From Agrobacterium leguminum (lineage in GTDB: Bacteria; Pseudomonadota; Alphaproteobacteria; Rhizobiales; Rhizobiaceae), in NCBI RefSeq assembly GCF_015704895.1, contig NZ_JADQWB010000009.1, positions 62,001 to 126,000 of the forward strand: a DNA stretch of 64,000 nt. The letters are read 5' to 3'. Under the pieces are notes generated by a model. That model was not told the origin of the DNA. It searched no databases and worked only from the letters and a program-made list of their open reading frames with translations. Positions 7,814 through 15,971 of the stretch are shown here, piece after piece. The stretch's first letter is position 1, and each line of letters begins with the position of its first letter. The position numbers and the translations under genes are program-made.

Positions 7814-9400
7814 ATGAGAAAATCATTGATCCGTCTCGCATTCACCACGGCCCTGGGCGCCATGCTGGTGCAGGCAGCGCCAGCCTTGGCCAAAACACCG
7901 AATGACCAGCTTGTCATCGGAACCTCGCTGGCTCAGGTGCTGTCGCTTGATCCGCATCAGGCCACCGAAGGAAAAGCCAACGAAATCATGTCCAACCTCT
8001 ATGACCGTCTGATTTCGGTCGATGGTTCGGGCAAGGTTTCACCGCAGCTTGCCGAGCGCTGGGAGATAGATGACAAGGGCATCACCTTCCATCTTCGCGA
8101 GGCCAATTTCGCCTCGGGCAATCCGGTAACCTCGGCAGACGTCGTCTATTCGCTCAGCCGGCTGTTGAAGATGAACCAGGCGGCCGCAGCCAACCTCAAG
8201 CGCGTTGGTTATAATGCCGATAATGTCGACAAGCTGGTGAGCGCGCCGGATGAAAAAACGGTACGCATCGATCTTTCCGGCGAAACGACGTCCGAGCTGC
8301 TTCTTTACCGTCTGGCCATGGTCATCGCCAGCGTCGTCGACAGCAAGGAGCTCAAGACGCATGAAAGCAGTGGCGACTGGGGCAACGGCTGGCTGAGAAC
8401 CAATTCCGCCGGTTCCGGTCCCTTTACGCTCAATCGCTGGTCGCCCAACGAGATCATCATTCTCGAGGCCAACAAGAATTATGTGGCCGGCAGCCCGAAA
8501 ATGCGCCGCGTCATCGTGCGGCATGTGCCGGAAAGCCAGGTGGAGCGCCTGATGCTGGAGCGCGGCGATATCGACATCGCCAGTGCGCTGACGGCTGCCG
8601 ACCTTGCAATCTTCAACAACAAGGAGGGTTTCCAGATCCAGCGCGTGCCGACGGGCGGCTTCTACGTCCTGTCCATGAATGCCGGCAAGGAGCCCTTGTC
8701 CAACCCCAAGGTCCGCGAAGCGATTGCCTATGGCATCGACTACAAGGGCATGGAAAAGACCATCATGGGTCCTTATGGCCGGGCGCGCACGGTGCCGGTG
8801 CCGGAAAACTTCGAATACGCCATTCCGAGCCCGGACTGGAAGCTCGATGTGGAGAAGGCGAAGGCGCTCCTCAAGGAGGCCGGTTATGAGAACGGCTTCA
8901 CGCTTAATCTGAAGACGATCGCGCAGACGCCGCGCATCGATCTCGCCACCGCGATCCAGGCCTCGCTCAGCCAGATCGGCATCAAGGTCAATATCCAGCA
9001 GGGTAACGGTTCGGACGTGATCGCCGCCCACCGTGCGCGGGATTTCGATCTGCTCATTCCGCAGACCGGCGCCTATATGCCCAACGTGCTGGGCTCGATG
9101 GAGCAGTTTTCCAGCAACCCCGACAATTCGCTGGCCGCCAACAACGCCGGCAATTTCGTCTGGCGCTCGGCCTGGGACATTCCGGAACTGACCGCGCTCA
9201 CGGCAAAGGCTTCGCTGGAGCCGGACGCCAGGAAGCGCGGAGAAATCTACACCCAGATGCAGGAAATGTTCGTTGCCCAGAAGCCGGCGGTGCTGCCGAT
9301 GTTCGAGAGATTCGAGCCGATCGTGCTGAATGCGCGCGTGAAGGATTATGTGGGCCATCCCAGCCAGACGACCCGGCTGGAAAAGGTCACGAAGGACTAA
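7814..9400 (+). CDS. ABC transporter periplasmic solute-binding protein, family 5 (peptide/opine type)
   Basis: Exported binding protein of 528 residues for the DppBCDF-like importer encoded leftward at 2277-5767. The start at 7814 follows AGGAGGAGCAGGT and gives a classic signal peptide (MRKSLIRLAFTTALGAM... ending PALA). The mature part shows SBP_bac_5 features: LDPHQATEG, ISVDGSGKVSPQLAERWEI and the late segment VREAIAYGIDY. Family 5 proteins bind peptides but also oligosaccharides, opines and sugar conjugates. Its position beside a uronate dehydratase suggests a sugar-acid ligand; this is inference. Confidence 0.9.
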   Translation: MRKSLIRLAFTTALGAMLVQAAPALAKTPNDQLVIGTSLAQVLSLDPHQATEGKANEIMSNLYDRLISVDGSGKVSPQLAERWEIDDKGITFHLREANFASGNPVTSADVVYSLSRLLKMNQAAAANLKRVGYNADNVDKLVSAPDEKTVRIDLSGETTSELLLYRLAMVIASVVDSKELKTHESSGDWGNGWLRTNSAGSGPFTLNRWSPNEIIILEANKNYVAGSPKMRRVIVRHVPESQVERLMLERGDIDIASALTAADLAIFNNKEGFQIQRVPTGGFYVLSMNAGKEPLSNPKVREAIAYGIDYKGMEKTIMGPYGRARTVPVPENFEYAIPSPDWKLDVEKAKALLKEAGYENGFTLNLKTIAQTPRIDLATAIQASLSQIGIKVNIQQGNGSDVIAAHRARDFDLLIPQTGAYMPNVLGSMEQFSSNPDNSLAANNAGNFVWRSAWDIPELTALTAKASLEPDARKRGEIYTQMQEMFVAQKPAVLPMFERFEPIVLNARVKDYVGHPSQTTRLEKVTKD

Positions 9401-9429
9401 GGGCAAACCACAGCCTCTGAAAACCTGCG

Positions 9430-9455
9430 ACGGGCGGTTTTACCGCCCGTTTTTA
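9430..9455 (+). terminator. intrinsic terminator
   Basis: Nine-base perfect stem ACGGGCGGT / ACCGCCCGT with a 3-nt loop, followed by TTTTATT, placed 30 bp after the binding-protein stop. It closes the rightward transcript. Confidence 0.88.
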
Positions 9456-9627
9456 TTCGCGGCCAAGCGGGAAGCCCGGCCGAGGCGGTGAATTATCGTC
9501 ATTATCCCGAAATTTCGGGGGTTTTCTCAAGGACTTCATCGGGTTAGATCGTCCGATGACTATTCCTTCCGTCGGGCGAGAGTCGTGAACTCCGCTCACC
9601 CACCTCCCGAAGAATGCGTTGACGACC

Positions 9628-10731
9628 ATGAACCTTGCACAGATAAAACTTCCGTCGCGGCCGCTGAGCCTTAAACGTGGCGTCATTTCAGTGCCGGCAG
9701 CCTATTATTTTTCCATTCCGGTGCTTCTGGTAATCACGGCCGTCATGCTCGTCGCCGAAGGCCCGGGCATATTGCGCGACTATCAGATCAGCAAAGATCC
9801 GCTGGAGATCGAAAACGGCGATATCAGCGGTAGCTGCAAGACGCGCAAGGCGATCTTCACGACCTGTGAGGCGGATCTTTCCTATGACCATGCGGGCGTG
9901 AGTTACAAGAAGGATGTCGAGGTCATGTTCGTCGATTTCCATTCCGGCGATTATGAAACCGGGCTGGTCATCTCCGCGAAGAACCCGGAACTTGCAACGA
10001 TTTCCCTCGGCCTCGACATGCTCTGGAACCGCATCATCACGCTCGGCGTGTTCGTTGCTCTGCTCGGTTTCGGCAGTTTGGCGATGCTGTTCACGCTTAT
10101 CCGGGTCCTGCGGGTTCGCCTGCAGCTGCGAAAGCCCGCACCGTTGACCGTCATTCCGGTGGCGCTGACGGCGGTTGCCGAAAAACGCAGCCGTCTCTTC
10201 GTCACCTATGCCGATACGGTCAGAGAAGACAAGACCAAGCGGCAGTCCTTCACCCATCTGGAGAGGGGGCGAATCCCGGTCGTCGTTGGCCATAACGGAA
10301 AACACGATGTTGCGCTGGCGGTCTGGCACGGCAAGACCGCGCTGCCGGTTCTGCTCGACGACCAGCTGGAGCGGATCGAGCTATCGGAGCAGGAAAGGGC
10401 GGAGGCCCTCGCATCGCTTGCCCCGATGCTCGCGAACCAGACGCCGGAGGGCGCCTCGGCTCCGGGCGCGACGAGTGCGAAAGGGCCGGGCCTCCTGCGC
10501 AGACTGGGAATTTTCGTTGCCATCGTGGCCGTCATCGTCGTCGCGGTTATCGGTTACTGGCTGTGGTACGTTACCAGCGCCCCGTCGCAGTTCAACTCGC
10601 CCGGCATGGACCTCAACAACATGATGCCCGCAGCAATTAACGAGTGGGGATGCGCCCGTCTGCAGGAGCGTTTCTCCGATGGTCCGGCGCCTTTCGGATG
10701 CACCGCAACCGATTATCGAAGCTGGAAATAA
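9628..10731 (+). CDS. membrane protein of unknown function
   Basis: Not recognised. The 367-residue protein has three likely membrane spans: near residues 27-47 (PVLLVITAVMLVAEGPG area), 135-160 (TLGVFVALLGFGSLAMLFTLI) and 295-318 (RRLGIFVAIVAVIVVAVIG). Between TM1 and TM2 is a soluble part with two cysteines (SCKTRK, TTCEADLSY), suggesting a periplasmic disulfide loop. A large cytoplasmic part follows and ends in a short tail with two more cysteines (WGCARL, FGCTATD). An in-frame TTG at 9619 has a GAAGAA 4 nt upstream; the ATG at 9628 is preferred but either may be used. It stands alone between two terminators. Confidence 0.75.
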   Translation: MNLAQIKLPSRPLSLKRGVISVPAAYYFSIPVLLVITAVMLVAEGPGILRDYQISKDPLEIENGDISGSCKTRKAIFTTCEADLSYDHAGVSYKKDVEVMFVDFHSGDYETGLVISAKNPELATISLGLDMLWNRIITLGVFVALLGFGSLAMLFTLIRVLRVRLQLRKPAPLTVIPVALTAVAEKRSRLFVTYADTVREDKTKRQSFTHLERGRIPVVVGHNGKHDVALAVWHGKTALPVLLDDQLERIELSEQERAEALASLAPMLANQTPEGASAPGATSAKGPGLLRRLGIFVAIVAVIVVAVIGYWLWYVTSAPSQFNSPGMDLNNMMPAAINEWGCARLQERFSDGPAPFGCTATDYRSWK

Positions 10732-10754
10732 ACGGCTTTTCCTATAGTCCCGGT

Positions 10755-10807
10755 CGGGCCGCGCGCGAAAAACCTTACGGGCTGCCGCGTGCGGCCCGTT
10801 CCTTTCT
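10755..10807 (+). terminator. probable intrinsic terminator
   Basis: Thirteen-base near-perfect stem (CGGGCCGCGCGCG at 10755-10767, CGCGTGCGGCCCG at 10786-10798) enclosing an 18-nt loop, followed by TTCCTTT. The T-tract is interrupted, so efficiency is uncertain. It lies just after the membrane-protein gene. Confidence 0.6.
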
Positions 10808-10920
10808 GTACGTTGCAGGACAGATCGTTCCATTTATCAATAGTTGCATTAGAGATTTATAAATAAACCACTCCCATAGTGCCACCGTGAGCGGTTCTTC
10901 AGAGGCTGGGAGAGTGCGTC

Positions 10921-13260
10921 ATGTTCACGGTTCTGGAATGCGTTGTCGTACAACACGACCGGGCGGTCGTGCTTCTTGCGGCTGTTATCTGCCTGCTTGG
11001 CATGTTTGCTTTTTTTCATCTTTTATTGCGCGCGGAGGAAAGTCCGGCTGGCCGCAAGCCCTATTGGGTGCTGGTCGCGGCCTTTGCTGCGGGACTGAGC
11101 GTTTGGGCCACACATTTCGTCGCCATGCTCGCCTATAAGGGCGCGGTCCCGATCGGTTATGATTTCGCCTTCACGGCTCTTTCGGCGGTTCTTGCGGTTT
11201 TCGGTTTCTGGCTGGCGCTCACCAGCCGCTCGCAGGCCGCTTACAGCCCGGTGGTCGTCGGCACGCTGGTCACGCTCTCGGTTGCCGTCATGCATTTCCT
11301 CGGCATGGCGGGAATGGATGTCGCCGCCACGATCAGCTATCGCTGGGGGCCGGTGCTGGGCGGTTTTGCGGTTGCCTGGGCGTCTTTTCTCCTCGCCTTT
11401 TTCCTTTTTCGCCGCCTCGGCTCCTGGCAGCGCATCGCCGCGCCGGCCGGATCGGCGATCTTCGCGATCTGCGCGCTGCATTTCACGGCCATGTCGGCCA
11501 CGGTGCTTTCGCCTGATCCGTCCGTATCCGGGCCTGATCCCGATAATGTCGCCCGGCTGATCATGATCTGCGCCATTTCCGGCGTCACGTTCCTGATCCT
11601 GTCCACCACTGCCGCCGCTGCTCTTGTGGATCGTTATCTTGTCGATCTCAAGGGTCTGGTGGATGCGACGCTCGATGGTCTCGCCGTCGTCCGCGATGGG
11701 CGGATCGTGGAGCTTAACACCCGTTTTGCCGGCCTTCTGGGTCGGGAGGAAACGTCGCTGGTCGGACAAAACCCCGACGATCTCTTCAAGGCCATCGACG
11801 GGCAGCCCGCCTATCTGCCGCGCCATGCGCCGGTGGAGGCGGTTCGCGAGCGCGCCGGGCAGGCGCAGATATTCGAACTCGGCGTACGCACGATCGAATA
11901 TCGTGGCCGCCCCTGCGAGGTGATGGCCATTCGCGACCTGACGGAAAAGCGCGAAGCGCAGCGGGAAATCGAATATCTCGCCCGCCACGACGTCCTGACG
12001 GGACTTTCCAACCGCACCATGTTCCAGACCCGTCTTCACCAGCAGATCGAGCATTGCGACGAGGAGGATGAATTCGCGCTGCTGGCGCTCGATCTCGACC
12101 GGTTCAAGGCGGTCAACGACATATTCGGCCATGCCGAGGGGGATCGCGTCCTGAAAAAGGTCGCCGCCATTCTCGATGAATGCGCAAGGGCAGGGGATGT
12201 GGTCGCCCGTCTCGGCGGCGATGAATTCGTCATCCTGACTGCCCGGCACACCAGGGCGGAAGAGGCGCGCCTCCTGGCCGAGACGATCCTTGGCATGTTC
12301 GCACTGAAGATGAATGTTGCCAACGATCCGACCTCCGTTGGCGTCAGCATCGGCATCGCCGTCTTCCCGCGGGACGGGAAGGACCATGAAAGCATCATGC
12401 ACGCCGCCGATCTGGCGCTCTACCGCGCCAAGATGGGCGGGCGCGGCATATTGGCCTTCTACGACCCGGTGATGGATCAGGAGGCGCGCGAGCGCCGCCA
12501 GCTCGAGACGGATCTGCGGCTTGCCATCAATCGCAACGAGCTGCTGTTGAACTATCAGCCGGTCCTTTCGGTCGAATGCGGGCAGGTCGTGGGTTACGAG
12601 GCGCTGGTGCGCTGGCAGCACCCGACACGGGGCGTGGTGCCGCCGGATGTCTTCATTCCTATTGCCGAAGAGAGCGGTATCATCATCTCGCTTGGCGAAT
12701 GGGTGCTGCGCGAGGCCTGCCGTCAGGCGGCCGGTTGGGCGCCGCATCTGAAGATCGCGGTGAACGTTTCGCCATTGCAGTTTTCGCTGGCCAATCTCGG
12801 GCATGTCGTCTGCACCGTGCTGATGCAGACCGGACTTTCGCCCAACCGGCTGGAACTTGAAATCACCGAAGCCGCGCTTCTTAAGGACCGCAAGGCGACG
12901 CTGATCATCCTCAACCAGTTGAAGGCGCTCGGCGTCGCCATTGTCATGGACGATTTCGGAACCGGTTACTCCTCGCTCAGCAACCTGCAGAGCTTCCCCT
13001 TCGACAAGATCAAGATCGACCGCAGCTTCATCGCCGCCATGAGCGATGATGACAATGCCCGCGCCATCGTGCGCGCGGTGATCGGCCTCGGCCGCAGCCT
13101 CGATCTGCCGGTGACGGCGGAGGGGATCGAAACGGATGCGCAATACCGCATGGTGGTCGACGAGGGCTGTGCGCAGGCGCAGGGCTATCTCTTCGGCAAA
13201 CCGGATGTCGCGCCCGCCCAGGTCGTCAGCGCCACCACACGGAAGAAACATTCCGTTTGA
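10921..13260 (+). CDS. MHYT-PAS-GGDEF-EAL cyclic-di-GMP signalling protein
   Basis: Membrane protein of 779 residues likely to make and/or break c-di-GMP. The N-terminal seven-helix MHYT sensor carries three repeats of the motif, in the variants THFVAM near 63, MHFLGM near 123 and LHFTAM near 186. A PAS-like region (about 245-345) follows, then a GGDEF domain with intact RLGGDEF near 430 and an upstream RAGD that fits the inhibitory RxxD I-site. The EAL domain has YEALVRW near 558, EITEAAL, DDFGTGYSS and KIDRSFI, so the metal-binding set looks complete. Both catalytic halves therefore appear active. MHYT domains are thought to bind copper and sense a diatomic gas. It is probably monocistronic. 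Confidence 0.95.
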   Translation: MFTVLECVVVQHDRAVVLLAAVICLLGMFAFFHLLLRAEESPAGRKPYWVLVAAFAAGLSVWATHFVAMLAYKGAVPIGYDFAFTALSAVLAVFGFWLALTSRSQAAYSPVVVGTLVTLSVAVMHFLGMAGMDVAATISYRWGPVLGGFAVAWASFLLAFFLFRRLGSWQRIAAPAGSAIFAICALHFTAMSATVLSPDPSVSGPDPDNVARLIMICAISGVTFLILSTTAAAALVDRYLVDLKGLVDATLDGLAVVRDGRIVELNTRFAGLLGREETSLVGQNPDDLFKAIDGQPAYLPRHAPVEAVRERAGQAQIFELGVRTIEYRGRPCEVMAIRDLTEKREAQREIEYLARHDVLTGLSNRTMFQTRLHQQIEHCDEEDEFALLALDLDRFKAVNDIFGHAEGDRVLKKVAAILDECARAGDVVARLGGDEFVILTARHTRAEEARLLAETILGMFALKMNVANDPTSVGVSIGIAVFPRDGKDHESIMHAADLALYRAKMGGRGILAFYDPVMDQEARERRQLETDLRLAINRNELLLNYQPVLSVECGQVVGYEALVRWQHPTRGVVPPDVFIPIAEESGIIISLGEWVLREACRQAAGWAPHLKIAVNVSPLQFSLANLGHVVCTVLMQTGLSPNRLELEITEAALLKDRKATLIILNQLKALGVAIVMDDFGTGYSSLSNLQSFPFDKIKIDRSFIAAMSDDDNARAIVRAVIGLGRSLDLPVTAEGIETDAQYRMVVDEGCAQAQGYLFGKPDVAPAQVVSATTRKKHSV

Positions 13261-13365
13261 TAAAAGATGCGACGGCACAATGGTGTCGTCGCCTTCCTTT
13301 CGGGTAACCTCTCCAGAAAACCCGCCGTGCCATGGCTGCGATCCGCATCGGCTCCCCGGAGCAAC

Positions 13366-13385
13366 AGCCACGGGGTGGCTTTTTG
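13366..13385 (+). terminator. intrinsic terminator after the GGDEF-EAL gene
   Basis: Short stem AGCCAC / GTGGCT with a GGG loop and a following TTTTTG, about 105 bp after the stop codon. It lies just before the convergent pit gene. Confidence 0.7.
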
Positions 13386-13419
13386 TTCCAGGGAATGGCA
13401 ATCGGGCGGGCTGAGCCTA

Positions 13420-14424
13420 TCAGCCGAACAGCGACGTCAGCCCGTAAACCGCGGCGGAGATCAGCGCAGCCGCCGGCATGGTCACGATCCAGGCGATGAC
13501 GATGTTGCCGGCAAGGCCCCAGCGCACCGCCGAGACGCGGCGGGCCGCGCCGACGCCGACGATGGCGCCGGTGATCGTGTGGGTGGTCGAGACCGGAATG
13601 CCGAGCCACGTCGCACCGAACAGCGTCAGCGCACCGCCGGTTTCGGCGCAGAAACCCTGCATCGGATTCAGTCGGGTGATTTTCGATCCCATCGTATGGA
13701 CGATGCGCCAGCCGCCGAACAGCGTGCCGAGCGCCATGGCCGACTGGCAGGAAATCACCACCCAGAAGGGCACGTAGAAGCTCTCGCCGAGATGTCCCTG
13801 GCTGAAGAGCAGCACGGCAATGATGCCCATGGTCTTCTGCGCGTCGTTGCCGCCGTGTCCCAGCGAATAAAGCGAGGCGGAGATGAACTGCATGACGCGG
13901 AAGGTGCGGTCCACGGCAAAGGGCGTCTGCCGCACGAACAGCCAGGAGACGGTGAGCACCAGAAGCAGGGCGAGGAAGAAGCCGATGGCCGGCGACATGA
14001 AGATGGCGCCCACGGTCTTCAGCAGACCCGACCAGACGATGGAATTGAAACCCACCTTCGCAAATCCCGCACCGACGAGCCCGCCGATCAGCGCGTGCGA
14101 CGAGCTGGAGGGAATGCCGAAAATCCAGGTGACGATGTTCCAGACGATGGCGCCGATCAGCGCCGCGAAGATCACCTGCGGCGATACGATGGCCGGATCG
14201 ATGATGCCGGTGCCGAGCGTTTCGGCCACATGCAGGCCGAAGAACAGGAAGGCGATGAAGTTGAAGAAGGCCGCCCAGGCGACCGCATATTGCGGGCGCA
14301 GCACGCGGGTGGAGACGATGGTGGCGATGGAATTGGCGGCATCGTGCAGACCGTTCAGAAAATCGAAGAACAGCGCGATGGCGATAAGGCCGATTAGCAG
14401 CGGCAGGGCAAGTGCGACATCCAT
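13420..14424 (-). CDS. pit: low-affinity inorganic phosphate transporter, PiT family
   Basis: Inner-membrane phosphate permease of 334 residues, likely importing metal-phosphate driven by the proton gradient. Both PiT signature halves are visible: FLNGLHDAANSIATIVSTR near residues 22-40 with GIPSSSSHALIGG near 105, and GGNDAQKTMGI near 195 with GIPVSTTHTITGAIVG near 275. The size matches the short rhizobial Pit proteins. Its ATG overlaps the stop of the DUF47 gene by one base (TGATG), so the two are coupled. In Sinorhizobium meliloti the equivalent orfA-pit operon is repressed by PhoB under phosphate starvation; the PHO box upstream suggests the same here. Confidence 0.95.
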   Translation of the reverse strand: MDVALALPLLIGLIAIALFFDFLNGLHDAANSIATIVSTRVLRPQYAVAWAAFFNFIAFLFFGLHVAETLGTGIIDPAIVSPQVIFAALIGAIVWNIVTWIFGIPSSSSHALIGGLVGAGFAKVGFNSIVWSGLLKTVGAIFMSPAIGFFLALLLVLTVSWLFVRQTPFAVDRTFRVMQFISASLYSLGHGGNDAQKTMGIIAVLLFSQGHLGESFYVPFWVVISCQSAMALGTLFGGWRIVHTMGSKITRLNPMQGFCAETGGALTLFGATWLGIPVSTTHTITGAIVGVGAARRVSAVRWGLAGNIVIAWIVTMPAAALISAAVYGLTSLFG

Positions 14425-15068
14425 CAGACGTTCTCGATAACGATGCCGCTGATCTCGTTGGCCACATCCTCGAAGCGGTCGACGACCTTTTCGAGTTCGC
14501 CGTAGATCTCGCTGCCGATCATATAGGCCATGGCATTGCCGCTTGCGCCGTGGCGGCGGAAGAGGTCCTTGAGACCCAGATCGTGAAGTTCGTCGGAGCG
14601 GCCTTCAACGCGGGTCACCTCTTCGGCGATGGATGACAGGCGATGCGCATTCGTGCCGACCTTGTTGAGAAGCGGAATGGCTTCCGCGATGAGGCCGGCT
14701 GCGCGCACGATCTCATGACCCATTTCCTTCATCAGCGGATCGAATTCCGTTTGCTCGAAAAGACGAATGGTCTTGACGGTCTTGTGCATCATGTCGATGG
14801 CGTCATCCATCGACTGGATGAGATCCTTGATGTCGCCGCGGTCGAAGGGGGTGATGAAGCTGCGCCTGACGGCGAGCAGCACCTCGCGGGTGATGTCGTC
14901 CGCCTGGTGTTCGAGGGCGACGATGAGGTCGCAGTTCTTCTCGACGTCGACGCCGCTCAAAAGTTGGTCAAGGGCCTCGGCCGCTTTGATGACGGTTTCG
15001 GAATGTTTGCTGAACATGTCGAAGAAACGGTCCTCGCGCGGCATCAGCTTGCGAAAAATACTCATCAT
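14424..15068 (-). CDS. DUF47/PhoU-like phosphate transport accessory protein
   Basis: Helical cytoplasmic protein of 214 residues of the DUF47 (YkaA, Pit accessory) family, related to PhoU. It corresponds to OrfA of the rhizobial orfA-pit operon and is thought to modulate the Pit transporter. Features include FFDMFSKHSETVIKAAEAL near the N-terminus, LEHQADDITREVL near residue 55 and DLIQSMDDAIDMMH near 85, the acidic helices that bind metals in PhoU-type folds. The start at 15068 follows GAGGG; a second ATG one codon later is possible. It is the first gene of the leftward operon. Confidence 0.92.
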   Translation of the reverse strand: MMSIFRKLMPREDRFFDMFSKHSETVIKAAEALDQLLSGVDVEKNCDLIVALEHQADDITREVLLAVRRSFITPFDRGDIKDLIQSMDDAIDMMHKTVKTIRLFEQTEFDPLMKEMGHEIVRAAGLIAEAIPLLNKVGTNAHRLSSIAEEVTRVEGRSDELHDLGLKDLFRRHGASGNAMAYMIGSEIYGELEKVVDRFEDVANEISGIVIENV

Positions 15069-15111
15069 GCGAATTGGCCCTCAATGGCGCTTTATTAGTT
15101 GTGGGGGGTGA

Positions 15112-15133
15112 TTGTCATAAAACTGTCATAAAT
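15112..15133. promoter_or_regulatory. PHO box (PhoB binding site)
   Basis: Two 7-bp direct repeats TGTCATA spaced by 11 bp (TGTCATAAAACTGTCATA with an AT-rich spacer), matching the PhoB pattern of two CTGTCAT-like repeats. It lies 44 bp upstream of the DUF47-pit operon and 49 bp before the NUDIX gene. The repeats point toward the NUDIX gene, so PhoB could activate that gene while blocking the leftward promoter. Confidence 0.85.
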
Positions 15134-15181
15134 GCACGCGGGGCATTGATGCAACCCGGAAAATCAGCACTATCAACGGAT

Positions 15182-15724
15182 ATGAAACCCACCAAGAAAA
15201 GCCGGAAAACCCGCCCGGCTCGTGCACTGACATTGCTCCAGCAGCTTGCTGCGGTTCCGGAAAAGCTCTTCACCGGCGCTTTCCGGCAGCAATATGCCGC
15301 GCTCTGCTTCCGTTATGCCGGCAATGGCGAGGATGTCGAAATCCTCCTCGTCACGTCCCGTACCAGCGGACGCTGGATCATTCCGCGCGGCTGGCCGATG
15401 AAACGCAAGAAGCCGCACGAGGCGGCGGCAATCGAGGCGTGGGAGGAGGCGGGCGTGCGCGGCCGGGTGAAAAAGAATGCGGTTGGCCGCTATACCTATC
15501 TCAAGATGCTCGACAATGGCGATGTCGTACCCTGCATGGTCGATGTGTTCCAGATAGAGGTGACGGAGGCGGAAACCAGTTTCAAGGAACGCGGTGAACG
15601 CCTGCTGGAATGGGTGCGCCCGGATGAGGCGGCAAGGCGCGTTCGCGATATCGAACTGAAGTCGCTTCTTGTCGATTTTCGCCCGAAGGGCAAAAAGAAG
15701 CGCCAGGGCAGCGAGAGACCGTAA
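15182..15724 (+). CDS. NUDIX hydrolase
   Basis: Small hydrolase of nucleoside diphosphates linked to another moiety, 180 residues, of the DIPP-like type found in rhizobia. The Nudix box at residues 70-92 (GWPMKRKKPHEAAAIEAWEEAGV) keeps the EEAG end, but the first acidic position of the canonical GX5E is a lysine. The preceding strand WIIPRG is typical. Diadenosine polyphosphates or inositol pyrophosphates are plausible substrates. The chosen start MKPTKK lacks a strong ribosome binding site; an in-frame ATG at 15149 is an alternative. The PHO box just upstream suggests phosphate control. Confidence 0.88.
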   Translation: MKPTKKSRKTRPARALTLLQQLAAVPEKLFTGAFRQQYAALCFRYAGNGEDVEILLVTSRTSGRWIIPRGWPMKRKKPHEAAAIEAWEEAGVRGRVKKNAVGRYTYLKMLDNGDVVPCMVDVFQIEVTEAETSFKERGERLLEWVRPDEAARRVRDIELKSLLVDFRPKGKKKRQGSERP

Positions 15725-15799
15725 CCGCACGCGTCCGGCATCGGCTCCCGTGCCCAGGACTGTAATGCCGCCGCAATGGGCCATCTCCAGCCTTGCCTG

Positions 15800-15931
15800 A
15801 TGATTGTCGTCAGGTGCCGTTGCATGAAACCATGTCGTCCCGCTCTCCGTTTTTTATTGCGTTATCTCCATCCCATCATCGTCCTTGCCGTGCTTTTGGC
15901 GGGGCCGGCCGCCATTCTCCTGCTGAGGTGA
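15800..15931 (+). CDS. possible small single-pass membrane protein
   Basis: Short open frame of 43 codons ending in a strongly hydrophobic stretch (HPIIVLAVLLAGPAAILLLR) after a basic, cysteine-bearing N-terminus. An internal ATG at 15824 gives a 35-residue version preceded by AGGTG at good spacing. A hairpin at 15954-15971 follows it. The basic-then-hydrophobic layout is typical of small membrane proteins, but no homologue is known to me and codon evidence is thin at this length. Confidence 0.4.
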   Translation: MIVVRCRCMKPCRPALRFLLRYLHPIIVLAVLLAGPAAILLLR

Positions 15932-15948
15932 CGGCAGCCCCACGGATG

Positions 15949-15971
15949 CAAAACCGGCCTTTTCAGGCCGG
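15949..15971 (-). terminator. terminator overlapping the RND gene stop codon
   Basis: Stem CCGGCC/GGCCGG (15954-15959 and 15966-15971) with loop TTTTCA; on the minus strand it is followed by TTTTG. The TGA stop of the RND pump gene lies in the loop. It could also weakly end a rightward transcript, since TGCTTTT follows on the plus strand. Confidence 0.7.

Noticed and set aside
11023..13401. 792-codon open frame on the minus strand
   Set aside because: It mirrors the GGDEF-EAL gene, whose domains are unmistakable; high-GC codon bias opens the antisense frame. The product is low-complexity and matches no family.
13226..14467. 413-codon open frame on the minus strand, out of frame with pit
   Set aside because: Arg/His-rich product overlapping pit in another frame; pit carries clear PiT signatures.
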